This document shows, in pieces, positions 9,036-17,314 of a stretch of DNA of 64,000 bases. How positions within the stretch are numbered: position 1 is the stretch's first letter; every line of letters begins with the position of its first letter. The notes under the pieces were generated by a model. That model did not search any database and was not told the origin of the DNA. It saw only the letters and a program-made list of their open reading frames with translations. The position numbers were made by a program, and so were the translations under genes. Origin of the DNA: Staphylococcus auricularis (GTDB lineage Bacteria > Bacillota > Bacilli > Staphylococcales > Staphylococcaceae); the NCBI RefSeq assembly GCF_001500315.1, contig NZ_LLER01000001.1, positions 1-64,000 of the forward strand, given 5' to 3'.

Positions 9036-10817
9036 ATGAAAAATAAAAATCTGTCAAAATTAACGAAACTGATGGGAAATTACGTTTACTTGTTTTATGG
9101 TGCCATCGCGATCTCGATTATTTCAAGTGTGGTGAGTCTCGGTGCATACTTACACGTTTATTATGTCGTAGAAGAGATGTTAACGGCAAAAAACGGTTTA
9201 ACGCAAGCCGTCATCGACCATATGACAGCACATGGATGGCAAGCAGTCTTATACGTATCGGGTGCTTTTGCATTGTATGGTTTGGCGTTATTACTTTCAC
9301 ATATCGTCGCATTTAATACGGTCGCTAGGTATCGCATCCAATTGATCGACTATATGAAGAAACTGCCACTCGGATATTTTCAAAAGCATCAAACAGGGAA
9401 ACTGAGAAAGCTCGTTGAAAAGAACACAGAAGAGGTGGAACATTACATCGCACACCAAGTGCCTGACATGGCGCAAGCACTGACGACACCAGTCGCGTTC
9501 TTAGTATTGATCTTCATCTTTGATTGGAGATTATCACTCGTGTGTCTCGTACCGGTCATTCTCGGCTTTATGTTGCTGCGATTTATGATGGGTGGAGAGA
9601 GTGAAAAATTCCTTGAACAGTATCAGGATGCATCGACAAGTATGGGAAATGATGTAGTCGAATACGTGCGAGGCATCGCAGTAGTGAAAGTATTTGGGCA
9701 AACCGTCTTTTCATTTAAAGTGTTCAACCAAGCTATTGAAAATTATAGAGACTTTACGATTAAATATGCCCTGTCGATGAAAAATGCGATGAGTGGCTAC
9801 ATCGTTTGTGTTTACGGGATATTCGCTTTCTTAATTCCAGCAGCGATTATCTTCTTCAATCACACAGATAGCCAGGTAGACATGTTATTAAGCTATACGT
9901 TCTTTGTCATTTTCACCCCATTAGTCGCATTTATGTTAATGCGTATCATGGAAAGTTCTTATAAAGCGATGATTATTTTTCATGCGATGGACAGTTTGGA
10001 AGAAACGGTTTATCAAGCTGAACCATTACCCACTGGTCATCAGTTAAAAATGTCAGAAGATTATGACGTCAAATTTGAGGAAGTATCTTTTACTTATGAA
10101 GGTATGCGTCATCCTGCAATCTGTGATTTGACCTTTGAAAGTCCTTCTAACTCAGTGACTGCTATTGTTGGGCCTTCAGGAAGCGGAAAATCTACTATTT
10201 TTAATTTGATTACACGCTTTTATGACATTGATGAAGGAGACGTGAAGATTGGTGACGTTGATGTGCGAGAGTTAAACTACGATGATTTAATGGCCCATAT
10301 CAGTTATGTTTTTCAAGAAACCAAGTTATTTAAGATGAGTTTGTTGGAAAATATACGCTTCTACCGTCCGGATGCGAGCATAGAAGCAGTGGAACGTGCA
10401 GTAGATCAAGCACAGTGTCGAGAAATTATAGACAAGATGCCTCAAGGGTTGGATACCGTATTTGGCACGGAAGGTGTTTATCTTTCAGGAGGCGAGATTC
10501 AACGTATTGCGATTGCGCGGGCGATATTAAAAGATGCCCCTATCGTATTGTTGGATGAAGCAACTGCCTTTAGTGATGCTGAAAATGAATACAAAATACA
10601 GAAAGCATTAAATTCAGTGATGAAGGATAAGACGGTACTCATGATCGCACACCGCTTATCAACGATTACACATGCGGATCAAATTTTAGTTATGGATGAA
10701 GGTGCGCTTGTCGAAAGAGGACAACATGCTGAGCTGATGGAATTAGATGGTGTTTATGCGAAGATGTATCGAGATTATCAACAAAGTGTGAGCTGGAAGA
10801 TAGGGGTGACAGGATGA
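9036..10817 (+). CDS. ABC half-transporter (membrane + ATPase), first of pair 1
   Basis: A fused type IV ABC half-transporter of 593 residues: six membrane segments in residues ~1-320 and an ATPase domain with Walker A GPSGSGKST, signature LSGGEIQR, Walker B IVLLDEATA and H-loop IAHRLST. After Walker B the D-loop reads FSDAENE instead of the usual SLDPENE, so one composite ATP site may be weak, as in many heterodimers. The ATG at 9036 has poor ribosome-site spacing; GGAAGGAG and GGGAG lie 21 or more bases upstream, so the true start is uncertain. It overlaps the partner gene by 4 bases. Fur control and the neighbouring ECF genes suggest import of an iron chelate, as for YbtPQ-type importers, rather than drug export; the substrate is inference. 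Confidence 0.85.
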   Translation: MKNKNLSKLTKLMGNYVYLFYGAIAISIISSVVSLGAYLHVYYVVEEMLTAKNGLTQAVIDHMTAHGWQAVLYVSGAFALYGLALLLSHIVAFNTVARYRIQLIDYMKKLPLGYFQKHQTGKLRKLVEKNTEEVEHYIAHQVPDMAQALTTPVAFLVLIFIFDWRLSLVCLVPVILGFMLLRFMMGGESEKFLEQYQDASTSMGNDVVEYVRGIAVVKVFGQTVFSFKVFNQAIENYRDFTIKYALSMKNAMSGYIVCVYGIFAFLIPAAIIFFNHTDSQVDMLLSYTFFVIFTPLVAFMLMRIMESSYKAMIIFHAMDSLEETVYQAEPLPTGHQLKMSEDYDVKFEEVSFTYEGMRHPAICDLTFESPSNSVTAIVGPSGSGKSTIFNLITRFYDIDEGDVKIGDVDVRELNYDDLMAHISYVFQETKLFKMSLLENIRFYRPDASIEAVERAVDQAQCREIIDKMPQGLDTVFGTEGVYLSGGEIQRIAIARAILKDAPIVLLDEATAFSDAENEYKIQKALNSVMKDKTVLMIAHRLSTITHADQILVMDEGALVERGQHAELMELDGVYAKMYRDYQQSVSWKIGVTG

Positions 10818-12556
10818 ACATACAACAATTATTTTCATTGACCGATCCAGGGAAGAAAGATTTATATAAAACGACGTTTTTGACTACATTACATCAAATT
10901 TCTGTCGTGTTACCTGTCATTCTGTTTATCATGCTGATTGATGACATGATTCAGCATATTCAAGGGACTCAATCAGGTCCAATTCCACTATGGGGTTATC
11001 TCGTTGCATGTATCGCACTCTTAATCGTGATTTTCGTTATCTATTTGGTAACCTATCAACAAATGTATATCAATTCTGGTACAGAATCCGCGAAAATGCG
11101 GCTGCGTTTAGCGGAAAAGTTTCGTAAATTACCATTATCGTATTTAGGTGAAAAGGATCTGAGTGATTTTACCAGTACCTTGATGGATGATGTGTCCGTG
11201 ATAGAAAAACAATTGACGAGTGACTTTGCGAATTTAGCGGCTGGCATTTTATCTAGTTTCTTTATTACGTTTGTATTGGCCTTTTACAATTGGCAAATGA
11301 CTTTAGCACTTTTCCTATGCATGCCGATTGCGTTACTTTTTATAGTCATTTCGAAATTTGCGACGACACCAACGAATCGGAAAAATAGACAGTTGAAATT
11401 AAATATTTCAGAAGGCCTTCAAGAGTTCTTTGAGAATATCAAAGTCATTAAGTCTTCAAGTCAAAAAGAGCATTACATTCAACGGTTAACACGTACGATT
11501 AAATCGGTAGTCCCATGGGCTGTGTTATATGAAATGCTTGTAGGGATCTTCATCTCTATTTCGTATAATATTTTACGAATTGGTTTAGGTATTGTGGTGT
11601 TGCTTGGAACCTACTTATTGGTACAGCAGCAGTTAACCGTGCTCGGATTTATACTGTTTATTTTCGTAGCCGTGCGGATATATGATCCGTTAACGAATTC
11701 ACTTTATAAAATTGGAGAATTTATTTATTCGCTTGTTAGCGCGAGACGTATTAAAACAATTTTCGAAATTGAAGAACAAGGTGGCTCCTCAGATGTTGAA
11801 CTAACACAATTTGACATCGAATTCCGTAATGTCGCTTTTGGTTATAACGATAAAGAAGTGATTCATGGTGTCTTTTTTACAGCACACCAAGGTGAAATCA
11901 CCGCATTAGTCGGTCCTTCTGGTTGTGGTAAAAGTACGTTAGCTAAGCTAGCTGCACGTTTTTGGGATACACATCATGGTTCGATTATGATTGATGGCCA
12001 CGATATTAATGACATCCATCCAGAGAAATTATTATCTTACTATTCGATAGTGTTCCAAGATGTCATTCTGTTTAACGATACTGTATTTAATAACATCAAG
12101 ATTGGTAATCGTGCAGCGACGGATGAGGAAGTTTATCAAGCTGCTGCACTAGCAAACTGTACCGCGTTTATCGAAAGACTACCCAATGGATTAGACACGG
12201 TCATCGGTGAGAACGGACAAACCCTTTCTGGTGGTGAACGTCAGCGTTTATCTATAGCGAGAGCCTTTTTAAAACAAGCACCGATTGTATTATTAGATGA
12301 AGCTACCGCATCCCTCGATCCTGAAAATGAAATCCTGATACAGAATGCGATTAGTGAACTCATTAAAGATAAGACTGTAATCGTCATTGCGCATCGACTC
12401 AAAACGATAGAACACTGCGACCAAATCGTCATACTCAAAGAAGGTCGAGTGGTTGAAAAAGGTAAACACGAACAACTGATGGCCAATGATTCATTATATA
12501 ATCGTCTTGTCACACTCCAACGTAAAAGCGGCGATTGGCAAGTTAATGAAGTGTGA
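10814..12556 (+). CDS. ABC half-transporter, second of pair 1
   Basis: The 580-residue partner of the preceding protein: six membrane segments then an ATPase domain with Walker A GPSGCGKST, signature LSGGERQR, Walker B IVLLDEATASLD and H-loop IAHRL, all canonical. The ATGA overlap with the upstream gene means the two are translated together and almost certainly form a heterodimer. It resembles the 19102-20835 protein more than its own partner, suggesting that the two pairs arose by duplication. Role in iron-complex uptake is inferred from the Fur box and context. Confidence 0.87.
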   Translation: MNIQQLFSLTDPGKKDLYKTTFLTTLHQISVVLPVILFIMLIDDMIQHIQGTQSGPIPLWGYLVACIALLIVIFVIYLVTYQQMYINSGTESAKMRLRLAEKFRKLPLSYLGEKDLSDFTSTLMDDVSVIEKQLTSDFANLAAGILSSFFITFVLAFYNWQMTLALFLCMPIALLFIVISKFATTPTNRKNRQLKLNISEGLQEFFENIKVIKSSSQKEHYIQRLTRTIKSVVPWAVLYEMLVGIFISISYNILRIGLGIVVLLGTYLLVQQQLTVLGFILFIFVAVRIYDPLTNSLYKIGEFIYSLVSARRIKTIFEIEEQGGSSDVELTQFDIEFRNVAFGYNDKEVIHGVFFTAHQGEITALVGPSGCGKSTLAKLAARFWDTHHGSIMIDGHDINDIHPEKLLSYYSIVFQDVILFNDTVFNNIKIGNRAATDEEVYQAAALANCTAFIERLPNGLDTVIGENGQTLSGGERQRLSIARAFLKQAPIVLLDEATASLDPENEILIQNAISELIKDKTVIVIAHRLKTIEHCDQIVILKEGRVVEKGKHEQLMANDSLYNRLVTLQRKSGDWQVNEV

Positions 12557-12642
12557 AGCGGATGGCATGTGACATCTAAAAACTTTTTAAGTGGGTAATA
12601 TAATAAATACGATCACCTTATTAATATATTACGGAGGTACCT

Positions 12643-12966
12643 ATGAATAATGAAGAGTTAGTACACAATCTTTCATTGATTAAAAATGCTATTGATGTAC
12701 TTCGTGAGGAATTAGCGCCTGATTTAAAAAGTAGAGATTTAATGTTATTACGATATGGTTTCTCTAATGACGAAACAGAACAATTAGATAAGTATTTATT
12801 GAACTTAACTTTGAATAAAGAAAAAATAACCTATAGACAATTAAAAGCAAAAATGTGCGAAATTAGGGATTTACCAGAGATACCGATGAAAACCGTTAAA
12901 GATATCTATGAAGGCTATCGTGCAAGTAAGGTTATTGGAAATATAATAAAAACAAACTCAAAATAA
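12643..12966 (+). CDS. Hypothetical protein, 107 aa
   Basis: A small, charged, mainly helical soluble protein with no signal or membrane segment. ATG at 12643 is preceded by GGAGG at good spacing. The spacing of hydrophobics in the middle (DETEQLDKYLLNLTLNKEKI) loosely recalls DUF1878/YhaI-type proteins, but I would not assign it. Base use is more AT-rich than the ABC genes next to it, like the other small genes in 12600-14200, which look like an insertion within the transport locus. Confidence 0.7.
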   Translation: MNNEELVHNLSLIKNAIDVLREELAPDLKSRDLMLLRYGFSNDETEQLDKYLLNLTLNKEKITYRQLKAKMCEIRDLPEIPMKTVKDIYEGYRASKVIGNIIKTNSK

Positions 12967-13083
12967 TGAAGGGAATTATGTTGCATATCATTAGTGGCCA
13001 AAAGGGAAACGACGCTATTTAAACTGTTTATTTTTATTAGAATAGGCTAATATATAAATGAATTATTAAAAAGGAGTGCCACT

Positions 13084-13287
13084 ATGAAAGTAAATAAGTA
13101 TATTTATGCAGTGTTATCATTCTTTTTAGGAGGGTTCGGTGTCCATAAATTTTACAGTAAGAAAATTGGATTAGGAATCCTCTGTATTCTGTTTTGTTGG
13201 ACAGGTATACCTGGCGTGATTGGCATGATTGAGGGCATCATAGCGATACTTAAAGATGCAGATGAAGATAATCAAATCACAGTTTAA
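13084..13287 (+). CDS. TM2 domain protein
   Basis: A 67-residue membrane protein with the TM2 pattern: a first helix ending in FFLGGFGVHKFY, a short KKIGLG turn and a second helix with the GMIEG motif. ATG at 13084 follows AAGGAG. TM2 proteins are common in Firmicutes; the function is not established. It sits alone between two other small genes. Confidence 0.85.
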   Translation: MKVNKYIYAVLSFFLGGFGVHKFYSKKIGLGILCILFCWTGIPGVIGMIEGIIAILKDADEDNQITV

Positions 13288-13443
13288 CATGTTTTGACTC
13301 CACAATTTATATTTAGATTTTAATTTTTAAGATGTTAAAAAATCAAATATGATATAATTAATCCATAAAGAAATATTTATTGTACGTAAAAGTAATAATC
13401 AGCTCATTTTCGAGTTAAATTAAAATTTAAGGAGAAGATGATT

Positions 13444-13683
13444 ATGAAATTAAGATGGATTTTTTGGTGGATTGTCAGCTTACTTGAACTTGCGTCATTT
13501 GTGATCTTCTCAGTATTCTTATGGATGAGAGATGTTGATGCGTCAGGTGCAGTTCAGACTACCGAATTGAAATGGTTGAACATTGCGGTACTCGCTTGCG
13601 CTTATTTAGTTCCATTCGTCATTCAGGTTGGATGGGCAATCTTAAACTTTACAATATCAAGTAAGAAAACGTCGGTTAATTAA
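13444..13683 (+). CDS. DUF3923 family membrane protein
   Basis: A 79-residue protein with two hydrophobic segments around the family's conserved FLWMRDVDASGAVQT block. I take ATG 13444 (MKLRWIFWW) over ATG 13438 because AAGGAG at 13428-13433 then has normal spacing. The family is widespread in staphylococci and of unknown function. A bidirectional terminator follows directly. Confidence 0.85.
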   Translation: MKLRWIFWWIVSLLELASFVIFSVFLWMRDVDASGAVQTTELKWLNIAVLACAYLVPFVIQVGWAILNFTISSKKTSVN

Positions 13684-13692
13684 AAGAATATT

Positions 13693-13736
13693 AAAAAAGA
13701 GATTGGGCAATCATGTGTTGTCCAATCTCTTTTTTG
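13693..13736. terminator. Bidirectional terminator
   Basis: AAAAAAGAGATTGG pairs with CCAATCTCTTTTTT, giving A and T tracts on both sides; it serves the converging DUF3923 gene and the minus-strand pair. Confidence 0.88.
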
Positions 13737-13742
13737 TGTGAG

Positions 13743-13877
13743 TTATTCTGCTTTTGGCGTATCTTGTTTCTTTTTTCGTTTGAATCCTCTTTTTACATCT
13801 CTAATTTGATCAGATGCACCACTCCAAATAGAAAAAAGTGAAAAGCAGAAATGAATTAACTTTATGATGAAATCCAT
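13743..13877 (-). CDS. Small membrane-associated peptide, 44 aa
   Basis: On the minus strand, an ATG at 13877 preceded by GGGGGAG opens a 44-codon frame: a hydrophobic N-terminal half (FIIKLIHFCFSLFSIW) and a strongly basic tail (KRGFKRKKKQ). It follows the 60-residue gene closely and shares its direction, so they may form a small operon. No family is recognised; the hydrophobic-then-basic layout could anchor it in the membrane. Confidence 0.55.
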   Translation of the reverse strand: MDFIIKLIHFCFSLFSIWSGASDQIRDVKRGFKRKKKQDTPKAE

Positions 13878-13908
13878 GAAACGCCACTCCCCCTATGATG
13901 TCTTCATA

Positions 13909-14091
13909 TTATTTATCCTTATGTATAGTAAATGTTCCAAAAAATACTAAGATGAAATCTATAGATAGCAAAATATAGAATATCCTTTCAAACACTGGGT
14001 TTGCAATCAACGGTTTATTAAATGAGATGATTATAGCGATAGCTAAAAGTAAAAGGACAATTGTCATATAGTATTTGTTTTTAAGTAGCAT
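13909..14091 (-). CDS. Hypothetical two-helix membrane protein, 60 aa
   Basis: Start at ATG 14091 (MLLKNKYYM) with GAAGGAG six bases upstream; a longer frame to 14175 exists but has no ribosome site. Two membrane helices (MTIVLLLLAIAIIISF and YILLSIDFILVFFGTF) are joined by a short loop, with a charged C terminus. No known family. It is first of a two-gene minus-strand unit lying between the ABC pair and the ECF genes. Confidence 0.6.
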   Translation of the reverse strand: MLLKNKYYMTIVLLLLAIAIIISFNKPLIANPVFERIFYILLSIDFILVFFGTFTIHKDK

Positions 14092-14257
14092 GTCCATCTC
14101 CTTCAGTTGAATGGTTAATTTACACATTACTATCTTCACTATAAGCATAACAAAATTAAAATAAATTTCTATCACTTTATTCCCATCTTATATAGATATT
14201 CCAAAATTTCGAGCTGTATACACCACCACTAAAATGTAAAACTATGCAGATTACAAT

Positions 14258-14301
14258 TGATAATGATTTTCAACTGTTGTATCATAAAGTTATCATATAA
14301 T
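14258..14301 (+). promoter_or_regulatory. Fur box and -10 upstream of the ECF genes
   Basis: TGATAATGATTTTCA at 14258-14272 matches the 15-base Fur box at all but one position. A consensus TATAAT lies at 14296-14301 with a weak -35 (ACTGTT) at 14273-14278. This gives the ECF genes their own iron-responsive promoter. Transcription would start near 14308, leaving a leader of about 220 bases. Confidence 0.75.
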
Positions 14302-14531
14302 ATCAAATTACATATGAAAAGCAGATGTATAGATATATTGTAAAATTCTAGTAGATTGTATAAAGGTTTTAGGCGGAGAGTGAATGTGATGTGTATAGCT
14401 TGCAACATCATATTTAAAAATTCAGATTAATCTAACAATAATATTCACCTTTCGCCTCGCCTAATCTATATCTCAACGTCTTTCACCATATCTGTACACG
14501 CTAAAAAGACATCTATTAAGGGAGTGAAATA
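14302..14531 (+). promoter_or_regulatory. Long 5' leader with inverted repeat before the ECF operon
   Basis: No gene of normal size lies here. TTAGGCG (14369-14375) can pair with CGCCTAA (14458-14464), and GTGAAT (14380-14385) with ATTCAC (14443-14448), giving a long-range two-part stem. Inside is a 13-codon frame (ATG 14389 to TAA 14430, starting MCIACN) with GGAG ten bases upstream. Whether the stem or the mini-frame regulates anything is unknown; I recognise no riboswitch. Confidence 0.4.
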
Positions 14532-15110
14532 ATGAATAAGTTAACAGTCAAAGATTTAATTACCGTAGGGATTTTTACAGCGATTTATATCGTACTCTTT
14601 TTTGCAACGTCAATGGTGGGGTATATTCCATTTTTAATTCCGTTTTTAGGATTTTTATGCCCGATTGTCTGTGGTATTCCGTTCATTTTGTATGTCATGA
14701 AAATTAATAAATTTGGCATGATTACATTAACTGGGGCAATTTTAGGGATTGTGTTCATGGCCATGGGTAGTGGTTTAATCCTTATTCCTGCAGGCATCCT
14801 TTTTGGTTTCCTCGCTGATTTATTAATGAAAAAAGGTAATTATACAAATGGCAAATACATCACTTGGGGATATGTCGTCTTCTCGTTATGGATTATGGGC
14901 TTTTTCTCACGCATGTATATCGCACGCGATGCATATATGAAAGAAACTGCACAATCTTACGGACAGGATTATGCGGCTACATTAGAGGCGGTTACACCAC
15001 TCTGGACGCTACCAGTAATGGCAGTGTTAACGGTTCTGGGTGCATTAATCGGTGCTTGGTTAGGTAAAAAAATGTTCAGTAAACACTTTAAAAAGGCGGG
15101 ACTCGTGTGA
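14532..15110 (+). CDS. ECF transporter S component (Trep_Strep/MptD type)
   Basis: A 192-residue integral membrane protein with about six hydrophobic segments and the layout of the Trep_Strep (MptD) group of ECF substrate-binding subunits: a short LTVKDLITVGIFTA start, the FLCPIVCGIPF segment and a basic C terminus. It binds the substrate in the membrane and hands it to the EcfT/EcfA module. ATG at 14532 follows GGGAGTG. It overlaps ecfT by 4 bases, so the S-T-A order is a dedicated (group I) ECF system. The order resembles the haem ECF system LhaSTA of S. lugdunensis, which together with the Fur box suggests haem or an iron chelate; that is inference. Confidence 0.82.
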   Translation: MNKLTVKDLITVGIFTAIYIVLFFATSMVGYIPFLIPFLGFLCPIVCGIPFILYVMKINKFGMITLTGAILGIVFMAMGSGLILIPAGILFGFLADLLMKKGNYTNGKYITWGYVVFSLWIMGFFSRMYIARDAYMKETAQSYGQDYAATLEAVTPLWTLPVMAVLTVLGALIGAWLGKKMFSKHFKKAGLV

Positions 15111-15835
15111 GTGTTGCGGTTAGTGCATTAAGGGATCAACGTAATCGCATCGCTCAACTAGACCCTAGAACAAAACTTTTATTAACGATGACCGTGAGCA
15201 CGATATTAATTTCGAGTGGGAGTTCGCAAAGTATTTTACGTGTGATTTTAACTCTTTTTTCATTAATGTTGCTGCTAAGTATTCATAGATACAGTTTGTT
15301 TATCAATTTTACACTCGTTTTTATTGCACTTATTGCAATTCAACAATGGTTGGTTCCTATTACCGATGGACTACTTCAGTTCATTTTATTAGGGATTGTT
15401 GGCATATTTATGAATATTTTACCGGGGTTCATCGTCGGTTTCTTTACTTTATTTTCAACAAAAGTGAGTGAATTTATTGCAGCGATGGAGAAACTAAAAT
15501 TACCACGAACTGTGATTATTCCCATCTCCGTTATTTTTAGATTTTTCCCGACGATTGCAGAAGAATATCAACATATTAGTCATGCAATGAAATTAAGAGG
15601 CATCACATTTACACGCCATTTTACCAAATTAATTGAATACCGCGTTATTCCACTGATTATTTCCGTCGTTCAAATCGGTAATGATCTCTCATTTACGGCG
15701 ATGACACGAGGGATTGATGCACCCAATCAACGGACAAATGTGTGTGTCGTTAAATTGGGTTGGTTAGATAAATTATTGATGCTTATCATGCTTATTCTAT
15801 GGGTCATTTACTTTAAGGAGAAATTTTTTCAATGA
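15107..15835 (+). CDS. ECF transporter T component (EcfT)
   Basis: A 242-residue membrane scaffold that couples the S component to the ATPase. LDPRTKLLL near the N terminus and the coupling region with ISHAMKLRGITF and MTRGIDAPNQRT (the AxxR-type motifs EcfT uses to contact its ATPases) mark the family. The GTG start at 15107 overlaps the upstream TGA. It ends 4 bases inside ecfA, so translation is coupled. Confidence 0.88.
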   Translation: MSVAVSALRDQRNRIAQLDPRTKLLLTMTVSTILISSGSSQSILRVILTLFSLMLLLSIHRYSLFINFTLVFIALIAIQQWLVPITDGLLQFILLGIVGIFMNILPGFIVGFFTLFSTKVSEFIAAMEKLKLPRTVIIPISVIFRFFPTIAEEYQHISHAMKLRGITFTRHFTKLIEYRVIPLIISVVQIGNDLSFTAMTRGIDAPNQRTNVCVVKLGWLDKLLMLIMLILWVIYFKEKFFQ

Positions 15836-17286
15836 TTAAATTCGATCATGTCACATTTCAATACGACGCTGCTGAAACACCTGCAATTAAAGACATTACG
15901 CTACACATTAAACAAGGAGAGCTCGTGCTTTTCTGCGGAAAATCAGGAAGTGGGAAATCTACTATTACGAAATTGATTAATGGGCTCATTCCAAGAGGAC
16001 ACGAAGGCGAACTGACGGGGGAAGTGACTGTGAACGATACACCCATCTCAAAGTTACCGATGTATGCACTTTCGGAAATGGTCGGAAGCGTGTTTCAGAA
16101 CCCGAAGACACAATTTTACAATGTAGACACGACGAGCGAACTTGCCTTTAATTTGGAAAATAGAGGTATCGATCCCGCTGTCATTACCGCAAGTATAGAT
16201 AAAGTGATGCAGCAGTTCGACATTACGCATTTATTAGATCGCAACATTTTTGAGTTATCAGGCGGTGAAAAACAAATCATCGCTTGTGCGACGGTCTTAC
16301 TGGCTAATCCAGATATCATTGTATTGGACGAACCCTCTTCCAACCTCGATATGTACAGTATTAAAAAATTGAAAGAAATGATTCAATATTTAAAAGATGA
16401 GGGCAAAACAATTGTCCTTGTAGATCATCGTTTGGATTACATTATGAATGATGCAGATCGGATTGTTTATATCGAAGACGGAAAAATAGCTTCTGTTTAC
16501 GACTTAGCGCAATTTAAGTCATTGAGTACGGCACAATATGAAGAGATGGGACTACGATTTGTGCCAACTAAAGCGAAGTTGGTACAACCTGCTGAAGAGA
16601 CCAAGCATATCGAAATTAAAGATTTCACCTATGCGTATGATCGATTCAGCAAACGAAAACAGTTAGATATCGCAACTGCTCAGATACCTACTAACGAGGT
16701 CGTGGCTATTATCGGTAATAACGGGAGTGGCAAATCTACCTTTGCGAAAAGCTTGAGTGGCTTGAATAAAAGGTTTAAAGGTCGCGTCACATATGACAAT
16801 CATACCTTTAAATCACGACAATTACTCAAACAGAGTTATATGGTATTTCAAGATGTGAATAATCAACTTTTTACTGAAAATCTAGAACAAGAACTGAAAT
16901 TATTAGATCAACAGGTCGATGATGCCCAAGTGGATGAGATGTTAGCGCAAATTCATTTACTCGACAAAAAGGCAGCCCATCCATTTTCACTATCTGGTGG
17001 AGAAAAGCAAAGATTAGCGATAGCGACAGCAATCATGAGTCATAAACGCATCATTATCTTCGACGAACCAACGTCAGGACTTGATTTATTTCATATGAAA
17101 AAGGTCGCAGCGTTGATTCATAGTATTAAGAACCACAATAAAATGGTTTTGATTATTACCCATGATAAAGCACTCATTTCTGAAATATGTAGTTATGTGC
17201 TGCATTTTGCGGAAGGGAAAATTATAGACCAATATCCATTAGATGAACAAGGGCAACAAAAGCTAGATGCCTACTTTGATGTGTAA
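15832..17286 (+). CDS. ECF transporter ATPase, fused double domain
   Basis: A 484-residue protein with two complete ABC ATPase domains in one chain. Domain 1 has Walker A GKSGSGKST, signature LSGGEKQ and Walker B IIVLDEPSSNLD; domain 2, from about residue 262, has GNNGSGKST, LSGGEKQR and IIIFDEPTSGLD. The usual housekeeping ECF module has separate EcfA1 and EcfA2; here they are fused, as in dedicated systems. It supplies energy for the S-T pair encoded just upstream. Confidence 0.92.
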   Translation: MIKFDHVTFQYDAAETPAIKDITLHIKQGELVLFCGKSGSGKSTITKLINGLIPRGHEGELTGEVTVNDTPISKLPMYALSEMVGSVFQNPKTQFYNVDTTSELAFNLENRGIDPAVITASIDKVMQQFDITHLLDRNIFELSGGEKQIIACATVLLANPDIIVLDEPSSNLDMYSIKKLKEMIQYLKDEGKTIVLVDHRLDYIMNDADRIVYIEDGKIASVYDLAQFKSLSTAQYEEMGLRFVPTKAKLVQPAEETKHIEIKDFTYAYDRFSKRKQLDIATAQIPTNEVVAIIGNNGSGKSTFAKSLSGLNKRFKGRVTYDNHTFKSRQLLKQSYMVFQDVNNQLFTENLEQELKLLDQQVDDAQVDEMLAQIHLLDKKAAHPFSLSGGEKQRLAIATAIMSHKRIIIFDEPTSGLDLFHMKKVAALIHSIKNHNKMVLIITHDKALISEICSYVLHFAEGKIIDQYPLDEQGQQKLDAYFDV

Positions 17287-17314
17287 TTGAGGGGAAGAGG
17301 GGAGCGAACAAAGG

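Noticed and set aside
9000-9036. Mini-frames (MCN and MMRMK) just before the first ABC gene as a leader peptide
   Set aside because: Too short, no alternative folding seen, and the weak ribosome site of the ABC gene alone does not support attenuation.
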